Source: Flavitalea sp966112615 (GTDB lineage: Bacteria > Bacteroidota > Bacteroidia > Chitinophagales > Chitinophagaceae). From it: a DNA stretch of 64,000 nucleotides. How positions within the stretch are numbered: the first letter of the stretch is position 1; every line of letters starts with the position of its first letter. The stretch spans positions 1 to 64,000 of the forward strand of contig CBHWDO010000006.1 of NCBI GenBank assembly GCA_966112615.1, given 5' to 3'. A program made the translations under genes and the position numbers. Shown here in pieces: positions 54,044 to 63,676 of the stretch. The notes beneath the pieces were generated by a model that had not been told where the DNA came from, made no database searches, and worked only from the letters and a program-made list of their open reading frames with translations.

Positions 54044-54072
54044 GCCTTCTGTTTCTACAGAAGGCATTTTTT
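54044..54072 (+). terminator. terminator of the PUL operon
   Basis: GCCTTCTGT (54044-54052) pairs perfectly with ACAGAAGGC (54057-54065) around a TTCT loop, followed by a T-tract. Confidence 0.92.
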
Positions 54073-54203
54073 TAAAGTAATCCTGATGGTTCGATTGAGA
54101 TACCAAAATTGACCGTTCAAGGGCAAAAATCATCATTTCAGCAAAAGCTGAATTATAGAATGATAGATTGATACAATTTAGCAGGAAGACAAATTGGTTC
54201 ATT

Positions 54204-55481
54204 ATGATCAGACCGCTCTTCCTGCTTTTTTTATTGGCGACATATTTTGCAGGTTTTTCACAGCTGGAGCGAAGACCTTTGCTTGGTATCCAGATGCAAA
54301 ATGTAAACAATACAATTGCCATTGTAGGAACTGTTCCAAATTCCACTGCATCTTTAATTGGATTGAAGAAGGGAGATACACTGGTTTCTATCAATAGTAA
54401 AAAAACTCAGGATGTTCAGTCTGTCATCACTGTGATTCGGGAAATGAAAGCAGGAGATTCATTGCAGGTGGTGATTAAAAGAAAAAAAGACCTGGTCCTG
54501 TTGCAGGGAATTGTCCAGGGTTTTCCATTGGAAGCTGCATCTGATATTGTTACAGAATATGGGATGATTCAAACTCCTGTAGCCAACCTGAGAAGTATTG
54601 TTACAGTTCCGAAAGATTCCCAAAAACACCCGGCAGTTTTATTCATTACAGGAGTTTCATGCTACTCAGTTGATTTTGGATTGGATACTTCCAGGACAGA
54701 ACTTTCTTTGCTCAGGGGTTTTACGAGAAATGGGTATGTGACCATGCGGATCGACAGGCCTGGTATGGGAGATAGCAAGGGAAAGAATGCCTGCATGATG
54801 GATGACCTTAACAGCGAAGCAGCGCATTTTAAAGCCGCTTTACATGCTTTAAAAAATCATCCCGGAGTGGATTCAAACAGGATCTACTTATTCGGACACA
54901 GTATGGGAGCGGTTTTTGCGCCAATGGTTGCTGCCGGATCTAATGTAAAAGGAATTATTACTTACGGCGGTCTCGGACGTCCTTTCGTTGAATATGTTGT
55001 GGATGCTTTTCGTCAGCAGGCAAAGTTAAAAGGTGCAAGCCCGGAGCAACTTGATACACTTGTAAAAATGAACCAGCTTGCCGCGAATCTTTTACTGAAT
55101 GGAATGATCTCGCAGGATTCATTGAGGAAATTATATCCACAGGCAGAAACGGTTGCTTCAATCTTTGACATTCGAAGTCCGGATTATTTCTATCAATTAC
55201 ATCAATTGAACCTCGCATTCTTGTGGAAGCAATACAAGGGTTCAGTTTTGATCATGATCGGCGAATACGATTATATCGCACATCAAAACGACCAGCACTA
55301 TCTTCTTGAAACGATCAACAGCTTTGGAAACAAAAAAGCCGAGCTGCATTTTGTTCCGCAATCAGATCATGGAATGAGCAAATTCAATTCAATTGAAGAA
55401 GTGCTGAAAGAGGAGCCGGGAAAAGGGTTCAACCCGGGAATATTAAACCATATTCTTCAATGGATCAAAAACCAGGCTTAG
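54204..55481 (+). CDS. exported alpha/beta hydrolase with N-terminal PDZ domain
   Basis: This 425-residue protein has a signal peptide (about 1-20, ending AGFSQ), a PDZ domain (about 25-100, GTVPNSTASLIGLKKGDTLV) and an alpha/beta-hydrolase domain (about 125-425). The nucleophile is S233 in LFGHSMGAV; the acid is probably in MIGEYDYIA and the histidine in QSDHGMSK. The hydrolase part resembles prolyl-oligopeptidase-like or acyl-ester hydrolases. The PDZ domain may recruit a peptide or membrane partner. The ATG at 54204 starts a normal signal peptide, so the 12-residue upstream extension is not used. It lies 1 bp upstream of a small lipoprotein gene. Confidence 0.83.
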   Translation: MIRPLFLLFLLATYFAGFSQLERRPLLGIQMQNVNNTIAIVGTVPNSTASLIGLKKGDTLVSINSKKTQDVQSVITVIREMKAGDSLQVVIKRKKDLVLLQGIVQGFPLEAASDIVTEYGMIQTPVANLRSIVTVPKDSQKHPAVLFITGVSCYSVDFGLDTSRTELSLLRGFTRNGYVTMRIDRPGMGDSKGKNACMMDDLNSEAAHFKAALHALKNHPGVDSNRIYLFGHSMGAVFAPMVAAGSNVKGIITYGGLGRPFVEYVVDAFRQQAKLKGASPEQLDTLVKMNQLAANLLLNGMISQDSLRKLYPQAETVASIFDIRSPDYFYQLHQLNLAFLWKQYKGSVLIMIGEYDYIAHQNDQHYLLETINSFGNKKAELHFVPQSDHGMSKFNSIEEVLKEEPGKGFNPGILNHILQWIKNQA

Positions 55482-55482
55482 C

Positions 55483-56007
55483 ATGAAATACTTGTTGATT
55501 ATCCTATTGTTTATTGTTGCAGGCTGTAAGAAAGAATCAAATGAAACAAAAAATATTCCTGCAAACATTAGTGGACAATGGATCAGGGGCTCCTTTGATC
55601 TGTCAGAATTCTGGAATTATGACGGAACCCAGATTCAACAAGCCGCCACTACAGATGGCATTGATATAAAGGAGGATGGAACTGTATTGCAATACACGGT
55701 TTTTTTTCCAACCGATGCCCAACAGGGGTGTAATCCTCAAAAACTGATGTATCGAAAGGGTAGTATCGAATTAAATTCAACAGACTCATCCTTTGTGATC
55801 AGGTATAAAGAAGGTCGATACAAAGAGTTCTTTCAAAATTGTAACGGAAAAGTAAATGTTGATCATGTTTTGAATTCCGATTCCTTATCAAAAATTTCTT
55901 TGACAGGATTCTACAAAGTAATTGAGTCAGATGGTAAGAAGTTATTTGGAATTTCTTACGTTGGTACTGCAGGACCGTTTTTATATCTTGAGAAAACTAA
56001 CTTTTAG
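55483..56007 (+). CDS. small lipoprotein of unknown function
   Basis: I do not recognise a family. The 174-residue product has a lipoprotein signal with lipobox VAGC followed by KKES, so it is probably membrane-anchored. The rest has a lipocalin-like pattern of alternating strands (ISGQWIRGSFDLSEFWNY, IDIKEDGTVLQYTVFF, RYKEGRYKEFFQNC). Two cysteines (QQGCNPQ and FQNCNG) could form a disulfide. It is translationally close to the PDZ-hydrolase gene and its 3' end overlaps the convergent histidine kinase by 11 bp. Confidence 0.7.
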   Translation: MKYLLIILLFIVAGCKKESNETKNIPANISGQWIRGSFDLSEFWNYDGTQIQQAATTDGIDIKEDGTVLQYTVFFPTDAQQGCNPQKLMYRKGSIELNSTDSSFVIRYKEGRYKEFFQNCNGKVNVDHVLNSDSLSKISLTGFYKVIESDGKKLFGISYVGTAGPFLYLEKTNF

Positions 56008-57364
56008 TGAATTGCACCACCAATTCATTCATATTCTCTGCAGGGATTTTGAACCTAACCATTGCATCATGATATTGAATGATCCTTTGAACAATATTCA
56101 ATCCCATACCCGAACCTGGAGTGTTGAGGGCGTTCGGACCTCTTTTGAATGGCTGAAATAGCCACTGGGTCTCTTTTTCACCAGGATTAGCTCCATGATT
56201 AGAAATAGTTACCGTTAAGGTTTCAGCATCTTCCCTGATCTCGCATTTTATGATCCTGTCATCAGAATACAGGTATGCATTCTTCAACAAATTTTGAAAG
56301 GCTATTCCCAACAAGGTTTCATTTCCCTGGATCTCCATCAAAGAATTGGACCCATCATCTGAATTAATTTCGAATTGAAATTTAAGGTCCGGAAATAATG
56401 CTGAGGTTTTCTCTACTGCATTGAAAATGATCTCATCAATCCTTACTTTATTGAACACACCGTGAGATTTCTTTTCTTCCATTGTTGTCAATAGAAATAA
56501 GGAGGATATAGTATCCGACATCTGGTATGCATCCTGCGAAATATTCGACAACGTTTGTTTAAAATGCCCTGGAAGCTCATTTTCATTTAACAGGTTCTCT
56601 ATCTGCGTTACGATCCGGGCAATGGGTGTTCTTAATTCGTGGGAAGCATTGCTGGTGAAATTCTTCTGGCTGGTATAGGCCTTATCAATTCTCTGCAACA
56701 TTTCATTGAATGTTTCTGATAATGCTTGGATTTCATCTTCCTCTTTCGGAACCGTTACCAATGCTGATAAATTATGTGTTGTAATATCCCTGATTTGTTT
56801 TCTTAATATATCTAATGGGCTTAGGATCTTTTTACTTAGGGTGAAAGAAAGCGTCCATGCCAGGATCAATCCCATTACAAAAGAAATCGCCAGTACGATC
56901 TTCAGAAAGTCAAGTTTGCTTTGCCCATAGGTATCTTCTGCAGAGATCAGTGAATAATAATCTTTGCCCTGGAACCTGAAATACAGTCCAAGTGTTTCAT
57001 ACTCTTTATATGCTTTGAAGATGGAACCTTTTTTCTTGATCTCATCTAACTCCTGTATGGTCCAGTTAACTTTTGTATCATCAATGCTGCTATAAATAAG
57101 TTTTTTGTTCTCATTAAAGATGAGGGTCTTTTCATTATACAGATTATTGATGGAGTTCCGGTCGATCGCTTTCAAGATCTGCTCATCAATTTCTTTTACC
57201 TCAAGCAATAGCTTGACTGTATTCTCTGATTTTTCGGCAAGCCTGTCGCGAAATTCCTGCTTCCGGAAATCAGCAAACAGGAAATAAACCATCAGCATTA
57301 CAATAGCGAGCAGTCCTGAGAAGAGTATGCTAAGATTGAGTGGTATCCTGTGTTTTAAGGTCAT
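55997..57364 (-). CDS. membrane sensor histidine kinase (OmpR-partner type)
   Basis: This 455-residue kinase has two membrane segments (about 11-31 and 150-172) flanking a periplasmic sensor domain of about 115 residues, a HAMP domain (about 173-225), HisKA with H242 in NASHELRTPIARIV and HATPase_c (about 335-453) with GSGMGLNIVQRI. Its start overlaps the response-regulator stop by 4 bp (ATGA). The pair is divergent from a CzcCBA-type efflux operon and so resembles CusS/CzcS metal sensors, though the periplasmic domain shows no obvious His/Cys cluster. A metal signal is inferred from context. Confidence 0.88.
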   Translation of the reverse strand: MTLKHRIPLNLSILFSGLLAIVMLMVYFLFADFRKQEFRDRLAEKSENTVKLLLEVKEIDEQILKAIDRNSINNLYNEKTLIFNENKKLIYSSIDDTKVNWTIQELDEIKKKGSIFKAYKEYETLGLYFRFQGKDYYSLISAEDTYGQSKLDFLKIVLAISFVMGLILAWTLSFTLSKKILSPLDILRKQIRDITTHNLSALVTVPKEEDEIQALSETFNEMLQRIDKAYTSQKNFTSNASHELRTPIARIVTQIENLLNENELPGHFKQTLSNISQDAYQMSDTISSLFLLTTMEEKKSHGVFNKVRIDEIIFNAVEKTSALFPDLKFQFEINSDDGSNSLMEIQGNETLLGIAFQNLLKNAYLYSDDRIIKCEIREDAETLTVTISNHGANPGEKETQWLFQPFKRGPNALNTPGSGMGLNIVQRIIQYHDAMVRFKIPAENMNELVVQFTKS

Positions 57365-58047
57365 GCAGGTGTTTCCTTTAGATAATATCCATATCCATGC
57401 CTGGTATGGATGAGTGGTGTATCAAATCCTTTATCAATTTTATTTCTTAAGAAACTGATGTATACTTCAATTGTATTGGTGCCTGTTTCAAAATGAAGAT
57501 CCCAGACCTGTTCCGCAATGGCCTGTTTAGAAACTGTTCTTCCATTATTTCTTGCCAGCAACTCAAGTAACTTGTATTCTTTAGGTGTCAGGTCAATGAG
57601 TTTGCCTGCCCTTGTTACCGTCATTTTTGATGCGTTGATCTCAAGGTCATCCACTTTGTAAACCAGATCTTCCACCTGTTGAGGTGAACTTCTTCTGCGA
57701 AGCAATGCTTTTACTCTTGCCAATAGTTCATCGAGGTGAAATGGTTTCACCAGGTAATCATCTGCTCCATATTCAAATGCTTCCACTTTTTCCTGTACAC
57801 CGCTATAAGCAGTTAACATCAGGATTGGAATGGAGCTGTCGTGCTGGCGGATCTTCTTACAAACCTCCAATCCATTCAGAGATGGAACATTTATATCGAG
57901 AATATAGATATCATAACTATTATGCTGAATTTCTTTAAAAAAGATCGCTCCATCATACACGACTTCACAGGTAAGTCCATTCTTTCCAAGAAAGGTCCTG
58001 ATCTCATTCGACAATATAAAATCATCTTCCAGTAACAATGCCTTCAT
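57361..58047 (-). CDS. OmpR/PhoB-family response regulator
   Basis: This 228-residue regulator has a receiver (about 1-115, phosphoacceptor D51 in ILDINVPSLNG) and a C-terminal winged helix (about 125-225, with LTPKEYKLLELLARNNGRTV and NTIEVYISFLRNKID). The ATG at 58047 is used because the longer frame begins with TTG and adds seven residues before MKALLLEDD. It lies divergently from the metal-efflux operon; the gap contains seven CTTWAAN heptamers on an 11-bp period, as expected for tandem dimer binding by this family. It is probably CzcR/CusR-like. Confidence 0.9.
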   Translation of the reverse strand: MKALLLEDDFILSNEIRTFLGKNGLTCEVVYDGAIFFKEIQHNSYDIYILDINVPSLNGLEVCKKIRQHDSSIPILMLTAYSGVQEKVEAFEYGADDYLVKPFHLDELLARVKALLRRRSSPQQVEDLVYKVDDLEINASKMTVTRAGKLIDLTPKEYKLLELLARNNGRTVSKQAIAEQVWDLHFETGTNTIEVYISFLRNKIDKGFDTPLIHTRHGYGYYLKETPA

Positions 58048-58094
58048 ACAGCTCAGTTCAATTGACAAAACAAATCATTAATTCATCACATGAC

Positions 58095-58176
58095 CTTAAA
58101 ATTAGCTTAAAAAAAGCTTTAAGAAGGGGCTCAATTCTTAAGCAAATCTTAAGCAGGGCTTTAATATCCCTTTAAG
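58095..58176. promoter_or_regulatory. array of seven CTTWAAN heptamers, 11-bp period
   Basis: Heptamers start at 58095 (CTTAAAA), 58106 (CTTAAAA) and 58117 (CTTTAAG), then at 58137 (CTTAAGC), 58148 (CTTAAGC), 58159 (CTTTAAT) and 58170 (CTTTAAG). Spacing is exactly 11 bp within each group and 20 bp between them, so each site is 7 bp plus a 4-bp spacer as in PhoB boxes. The array ends 11 bp before a possible -7 element AAACTTTG (58188-58195) of the efflux operon. It is the likely binding site of the adjacent OmpR-type regulator. Confidence 0.75.
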
Positions 58177-58213
58177 TTCCGCATTGGAAACTTTGCAGTT
58201 CAATCAATGGCCC

Positions 58214-59458
58214 ATGATCAAATACCTGCTTCCTGTTCTCCTGGTTATATATTCACCACTTTTTTCACAGACAAGGATGAGCCTGGAAGAATGTGAAAAA
58301 TCGTTTACCACATCTAATCTTCAGCTCCTCGCACAGCACTATAATATTTCTTATGCTGAAGCACTTGCTCAACAGGCCAGGATCTGGAATCTTCCTTACC
58401 TGCAGGGTGAATTCAATATGGCCGATCCTCAAAACAGTAAGGCCTTCAATATGGGTTCAAAAGGCCAGAAAGCTCTATCAGTACAGCAATTGATCTACCT
58501 GGGAGGTAAAAAAAGAAAGGAAGTTGCACTGGCAGATAAGAATGTAAAAGTAGCTGCACTGGAATTCCAGGAATTGCTCCATGACCTGCAATACCAGCTG
58601 CACACAAGCTTTTTCAGAATTTATTTCAGCCGGAAGAATATTGAAGCCATAGACAAACAGGTATCGGGACTTGACTCACTGATTCATCGTTATACCGAGC
58701 AAGTAAATAAAGGGAATATCCCATTGCGCGACCTGATCCGTTTACAAACCCTGCAATTATCGCTCGTAAATGAACGGCTTACGCACGTCAATGAACTTAC
58801 GGAAGAGCAGTCAAACATGTCCTTGTTGACTGGCAACACTGCATTGATTGAACCTGCACCAACAAACGCAGAACTGCTTCCATATTTTGATCAAAAGGAT
58901 TTTACAGTTGAAGCATTACAGGAACAGGCAATCGCCAATAAAGTTGTATTGAAAAAATATGACCGGTTGAAAGATGCAGCACTACTGGATGAGTCCTATC
59001 AAAAGTCACTAGCCGTTCCGGACCTTACTCTGGGAGCAGCTTACGACCAGAATGGCGGTGCATTTAAGAACCAGGTTAACCTGACATTTGGTATCCCGCT
59101 CAAATTCTGGAATGTGAACAAAGGAAATATCAAAGCTTCCCAGGTTCGGGCACTCCAGGTTGGAACCGAAGCTGGATATGCACAGCAGGCTATCAAAACT
59201 TCAGTTGAATCGGCCCTGAATAAATACAAAGCATCTCTTCAGAATTACCTGCAGGCAAGGGTTGTGGAAGGAAAGGCATTTGAGGATGTATACAATGGCA
59301 TCTTTCAGAATTTTCAAAAACGAAATATCTCACTTATAGAATTCACTGACTTCATGGAAAGCTATCATCAGACAACCGTACAAAATAACAATTCGAGAAA
59401 ACAGCTTGTGCTTTCTGGCGAAGAACTCAATTACGTAACAGGCACAAAATTATTTTGA
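58214..59458 (+). CDS. czcC: CzcC-like outer-membrane efflux protein (TolC family)
   Basis: This 414-residue TolC-family protein has a signal peptide (1-19, ending LFSQ) and two OEP repeats (about 25-205 and 220-412). It provides the outer-membrane channel for the RND system encoded next. The ATG at 58214 starts the signal peptide; ten extra residues upstream are ignored. It lies 2 bp before the adaptor gene. The order outer-membrane protein, adaptor, RND pump is that of Czc/Cnr-type metal exporters in Bacteroidota. The gene symbol is by analogy. Confidence 0.88.
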   Translation: MIKYLLPVLLVIYSPLFSQTRMSLEECEKSFTTSNLQLLAQHYNISYAEALAQQARIWNLPYLQGEFNMADPQNSKAFNMGSKGQKALSVQQLIYLGGKKRKEVALADKNVKVAALEFQELLHDLQYQLHTSFFRIYFSRKNIEAIDKQVSGLDSLIHRYTEQVNKGNIPLRDLIRLQTLQLSLVNERLTHVNELTEEQSNMSLLTGNTALIEPAPTNAELLPYFDQKDFTVEALQEQAIANKVVLKKYDRLKDAALLDESYQKSLAVPDLTLGAAYDQNGGAFKNQVNLTFGIPLKFWNVNKGNIKASQVRALQVGTEAGYAQQAIKTSVESALNKYKASLQNYLQARVVEGKAFEDVYNGIFQNFQKRNISLIEFTDFMESYHQTTVQNNNSRKQLVLSGEELNYVTGTKLF

Positions 59459-59460
59459 TT

Positions 59461-60546
59461 ATGAAATACATCTATATACCGGCCATCATAGCAAGCCTGG
59501 TAACAGGCTGCAGCTCTAAGGAACATGTAAAGCCTGTTGTAAAGGAAACTTTCGCACTGAGTGATACCATGTTGAAAAAAATATCCGTTGCTGAAGTTAC
59601 CCTTCAACCACTGACTAATGAATTGAGATTTTATGGAAAGATCAGTGTCGACAATACCAAAATGGTTGAAGTATATCCAATGGTAGGCGGTAATGTATTG
59701 GAAGTTTTTGCCGGAACAGGAGATGCAGTAACCAAAGGACAAACACTTGCCACCATTCGAAGCAGTGAGGTGGCTGGATTTGATAAGGACCTCCAGGATG
59801 CGATCAATGATGTTCAGATCGCTAAGAAAAATCTACAGGTTTCCGAAGAATTATACCAGGGGAAACTGAATTCTGAACTCGATGTGATCCAGGCCCGTGG
59901 CCAGTTATCCAAGGCACAAGCACAATTAAGAAGGATCAATGAAACACTGAAGATCTACCATGTTAAACCAGGTTCAGTGTATGAAGTGCGTTCTCCATTG
60001 AATGGTTTTGTGATTGAAAAGAATATCAATGCTGATATGCAATTGCGTAGTGATCGAACTGATAACATTTTCGATATCGCTCAAATTGATGAAGTATGGG
60101 CCATTGCCAATGTGAATGAAAGTGATATACAAATGGTCGATAAAGGAATGGATGCTTATGTTACTACCATCAGCTATCCTGATAAAGTATTTACAGGTAA
60201 AGTGGAGAAGATCTACAACATCATAGATCCTGACACAAAAGCCATGAAATTCAGGGTTCCATTAAAGAATACAGATATGCTGCTCAAACCTGAAATGCGG
60301 GCATCGATCGTGGTAAAAAGTAAGGCTGAAGACAGATCAATGCTTTCGATTCCTGCCAACGCTTTGATCTTCGATAAGGGGAGGAATTTTGTCATGATAT
60401 TCCACGACCGATATAATGTAGAAACCAGGCCCGTAGAGGTTTTCAGGCAAGTTGGTGATGTAGTGTATATAAACTCTGGCCTGCAGAAAGGAGAGAAAGT
60501 CATCAACAAAAATCAATTACTTATTTACGATGCTTTAAATGATTAA
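59461..60546 (+). CDS. czcB: CzcB-like periplasmic adaptor lipoprotein
   Basis: This 361-residue adaptor has lipobox VTGC, barrel-sandwich half-motifs (GGNVLEVFAGTGDAVTKGQT about residue 80, and RSPLNGFVIEKNI about residue 180), a short coiled-coil hairpin (about 105-165) and beta-barrel and membrane-proximal domains. There is no His/Met-rich N-terminal metal-binding stretch of the CusB or ZneB type. It connects the RND pump to the TolC-like channel. The first codons TTG-ATT precede the chosen ATG. It lies 3 bp before the pump gene. Confidence 0.88.
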   Translation: MKYIYIPAIIASLVTGCSSKEHVKPVVKETFALSDTMLKKISVAEVTLQPLTNELRFYGKISVDNTKMVEVYPMVGGNVLEVFAGTGDAVTKGQTLATIRSSEVAGFDKDLQDAINDVQIAKKNLQVSEELYQGKLNSELDVIQARGQLSKAQAQLRRINETLKIYHVKPGSVYEVRSPLNGFVIEKNINADMQLRSDRTDNIFDIAQIDEVWAIANVNESDIQMVDKGMDAYVTTISYPDKVFTGKVEKIYNIIDPDTKAMKFRVPLKNTDMLLKPEMRASIVVKSKAEDRSMLSIPANALIFDKGRNFVMIFHDRYNVETRPVEVFRQVGDVVYINSGLQKGEKVINKNQLLIYDALND

Positions 60547-60549
60547 TGC

Positions 60550-63500
60550 ATGTCAAAGTTTATTAAGAATATCATTGCCTTTTCAATCAAGAATAAAGCA
60601 TTCGTTTTTTTCTGTGTGTTTGCATTAGCTCTTGCCGGCTACCTGAGCTTCAGAAGTATGCCTATTGAAGCTTTTCCGGACGTTACCAACACACAGATCA
60701 TTATTGTTACTGAATGGAACGGAAGAAGCGCAGAAGAAATTGAAAGGTTCGTAACTACCCCGATCGAAGTAGCCATGAACTCGGTTCAGAAAAAGACCAA
60801 TGTTCGCAGTATTTCCATGTTTGGTTTATCGGTCATCAAGATCATTTTTGAAGATGATGTGGATGATTTTTTTGCCCGGCAACAGGTCAATAACCAGTTG
60901 CGAAATGTTTCCCTGCCAAATGATGTGAGTCCGGATGTGCAGCCACCCTATGGCCCTACAGGTGAGATCTTCAGGTATTTCCTGAAAAGTCCCAAAAGAG
61001 ATACACGTGATTTGTTGACAATACAGAACTGGACCATCGACAGGAAGCTAAGGGCCGTAAAGGGTGTGGCTGATGTGGTTGCGTTTGGCGGACAGGAAAA
61101 GATCTATGAGATCAATGTGGATCCAAACAAACTGATGAAATATGATATCACACCGTTGGAAGTGTATGATGCTGTATCGAAGAGTAATGTGAATGTTGGT
61201 GGAGATGTGATCGAAAAAAATGGGCAGGCCTATGTTGTGCGTGGAATCGGTTTGTTGCAATCTGTTGAAGACATTGGAAATATCATCATTGAAGATGCAG
61301 GTGGAAACCCTGTCCTGGTAAAGAACCTGGCCGAAGTGAAAGAGAGTTCCCTGCCAAGAGTTGGACAGGTTGGATTGGATAGCTCTGATGATGTGGTGGA
61401 AGGAATTGTGGTGATGCGGAAGGGCGAAAATCCTAAGGAAGTGCTTGCGCGGGTGAAGGACAAGATTGAGGAACTCAATACTTCTGTTCTTCCTTCAGAT
61501 GTGAAAATGCAAACATTCTATGACCGCGATGACCTCATGAATTACACCACCGGAACTGTAATGCATAACCTGATTGAAGGGATAATCCTGGTTACGGTGA
61601 TCGTATTCCTGTTCATGGCCGACTGGCGAACGACCGTTATTGTATCCGTTATTATTCCTTTGTCGTTGCTCTTTGCCTTCTTGTGTTTAAAGTTGAAGGG
61701 GATGGGGGCGAACCTGCTCTCACTTGGAGCGGTGGACTTTGGGATCATCATTGATGGTGCGGTGGTGATGGTGGAAGGTATCTTCGTGGCAATGGATCAC
61801 CTGGCGCATAAGCGCGGAATGGATTCGTTCAATAAACTCGCAAAAGGTGGACTGATTAAGCGTTCCGGCGCACAAATGGGTAAGGCGATCTTCTTTTCCA
61901 AGCTGATCATCATTACAGCATTGCTTCCAATTTTTGCCTTTCAGAAAGTGGAAGGAAAGATGTTCTCTCCACTGGCATATACACTGGGATTTGCCCTTCT
62001 CGGAGCATTGATCTTCACGCTAACACTTGTTCCAGTACTGTGTCATCTTTTGCTTAACAAAAATGTACGTGAGAAAGATAATGTCTTCGTACGATTCTGG
62101 AACCGGACCATTGAAATAGGATTTAATTTTTCGTTCAGGTATAAAAAAATAACCCTTGGTGTTTCGTTGCTGGTAATGGCATTGACATTCTTCTCCTCTA
62201 AATTTTTAGGTACAGAATTCCTTCCACAGTTGAATGAGGGAGCTTTATGGGTGGAAGCAAAACTTCCTATGAGTTCAAGCTTACAGGAAACAGTTAAGAC
62301 TGTATCTGTCCTCCGGAATGAACTGCGAAAATTTGATGAAGTAAGAAGTGTTCTTTCTCAAACGGGTAGAAGTAATGATGGGACTGATCCCAGTGGATTT
62401 TATTATGTGCAGATGCAGGTGAATCTGAAGCCTAAAAAAGAATGGAAGCGCAAGATCTCCATGGATCAGTTGGTGGAGGAGATGGATAAGAATCTTAAGC
62501 AATACCAGGGTATCGGCTATAATTATTCCCAACCGATCATTGATAACGTGGCAGAATCTGTTGCCGGTATCAATGCATCCAATGCAGTAAAGATCTATGG
62601 TGAGGACCTTGATGTGTTGGATAAATATGCAAACCAGGTGATCAATGTTATTAAAGATGTACCGGGTATCAAAGATGTAGGTATCCTGAGGAATGTTGGT
62701 CAGCCGGAGATCAGCGTGTTACTTGATAAAGAAAAAATGGCTGCCTATGGGGTGACCATTGCTGATGCGCAAGCTGTTCTCGAACTTGCTTTTGGAGGTA
62801 AAACTGCAACGCAGAAATTTGACGGTGAGAAAAAATTTGATGTGCGAATAAGATATGAAAAGGACTACAGGAGTAATGAAGATGATATTGCGAACCTGAT
62901 GGTACCAACGCTTACCAAATCAAAGATTCCTTTAAAAGAGATCAGTACAATCAGAACTTCAACTGGCCCTGCCTTTATCTATCGCGATGATACCAGGAGA
63001 TTTATCGGCGTGAAATTTTCCGTTCGTGAACGTGACCTTGGAAGCACCATTGCTGAGGCACAGAAAAAAGTGAATCAGTCTATCAAATTGCCGGCAGGAT
63101 ATTCTGTTGGATGGACAGGTGAATTTGAGAACCAGGTCAGGGCAACAGGAAGATTGTCTGAAGTTGTACCAATCAGTCTTGCCGCCATTTTCATCCTGCT
63201 CTTTGTGATGTTCGGAAATGTAAAAGATTCATTGCTGGTGTTGACTAACGTTCCGTTTGCGATCATCGGAGGGATCATTGCACTACATATTACAGGTATC
63301 AATTTTGGTATCTCGGCAGGTGTTGGATTCATTGCCCTGTTTGGTATCTGTATTCAAAACGGGGTGATATTGATATCGGAATTTCATAACAACATCAAAG
63401 CTAATATGACGCTGGAGCGATCAATTGTTGAAGCGGTGAAAGTGAGAACCAGACCTGTGATAATGACGGCATTGATGGCTTCCATTGGTTTGTTGCCTGC

Positions 63501-63651
63501 CGCCATTTCAACCGGTATAGGTTCTGAATCTCAAAAGCCCCTGGCTGTAGTGATCATTGGCGGGCTGGTAACCGCTACAGTATTGACTTTGCTGGTGTTC
63601 CCGATAATATTCTGGATGTTCAACAGGATGGACAGGACTGAAGAAGCATAA
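60550..63651 (+). CDS. czcA: CzcA-like heavy-metal RND efflux pump
   Basis: This 1033-residue inner-membrane proton/metal antiporter has twelve membrane segments and two large periplasmic loops. The fourth membrane segment holds VDFGIIIDGAVVMVE with D396, D402 and E409, matching the spacing of the D402/D408/E415 triad of CzcA and the HME1-type signature for divalent cations (Zn, Co, Cd) rather than Cu/Ag. The residue after the Glu is Gly where CzcA has Asn. Other marks are GYLSFRSMPIEAFPDVTNTQ and GFALLGALIFTLTLVPVL. It is the third gene of the operon. Metal choice is inferred. Confidence 0.92.
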   Translation: MSKFIKNIIAFSIKNKAFVFFCVFALALAGYLSFRSMPIEAFPDVTNTQIIIVTEWNGRSAEEIERFVTTPIEVAMNSVQKKTNVRSISMFGLSVIKIIFEDDVDDFFARQQVNNQLRNVSLPNDVSPDVQPPYGPTGEIFRYFLKSPKRDTRDLLTIQNWTIDRKLRAVKGVADVVAFGGQEKIYEINVDPNKLMKYDITPLEVYDAVSKSNVNVGGDVIEKNGQAYVVRGIGLLQSVEDIGNIIIEDAGGNPVLVKNLAEVKESSLPRVGQVGLDSSDDVVEGIVVMRKGENPKEVLARVKDKIEELNTSVLPSDVKMQTFYDRDDLMNYTTGTVMHNLIEGIILVTVIVFLFMADWRTTVIVSVIIPLSLLFAFLCLKLKGMGANLLSLGAVDFGIIIDGAVVMVEGIFVAMDHLAHKRGMDSFNKLAKGGLIKRSGAQMGKAIFFSKLIIITALLPIFAFQKVEGKMFSPLAYTLGFALLGALIFTLTLVPVLCHLLLNKNVREKDNVFVRFWNRTIEIGFNFSFRYKKITLGVSLLVMALTFFSSKFLGTEFLPQLNEGALWVEAKLPMSSSLQETVKTVSVLRNELRKFDEVRSVLSQTGRSNDGTDPSGFYYVQMQVNLKPKKEWKRKISMDQLVEEMDKNLKQYQGIGYNYSQPIIDNVAESVAGINASNAVKIYGEDLDVLDKYANQVINVIKDVPGIKDVGILRNVGQPEISVLLDKEKMAAYGVTIADAQAVLELAFGGKTATQKFDGEKKFDVRIRYEKDYRSNEDDIANLMVPTLTKSKIPLKEISTIRTSTGPAFIYRDDTRRFIGVKFSVRERDLGSTIAEAQKKVNQSIKLPAGYSVGWTGEFENQVRATGRLSEVVPISLAAIFILLFVMFGNVKDSLLVLTNVPFAIIGGIIALHITGINFGISAGVGFIALFGICIQNGVILISEFHNNIKANMTLERSIVEAVKVRTRPVIMTALMASIGLLPAAISTGIGSESQKPLAVVIIGGLVTATVLTLLVFPIIFWMFNRMDRTEEA

Positions 63652-63676
63652 TAAGATTGTGGAATAGGTAGGATAA

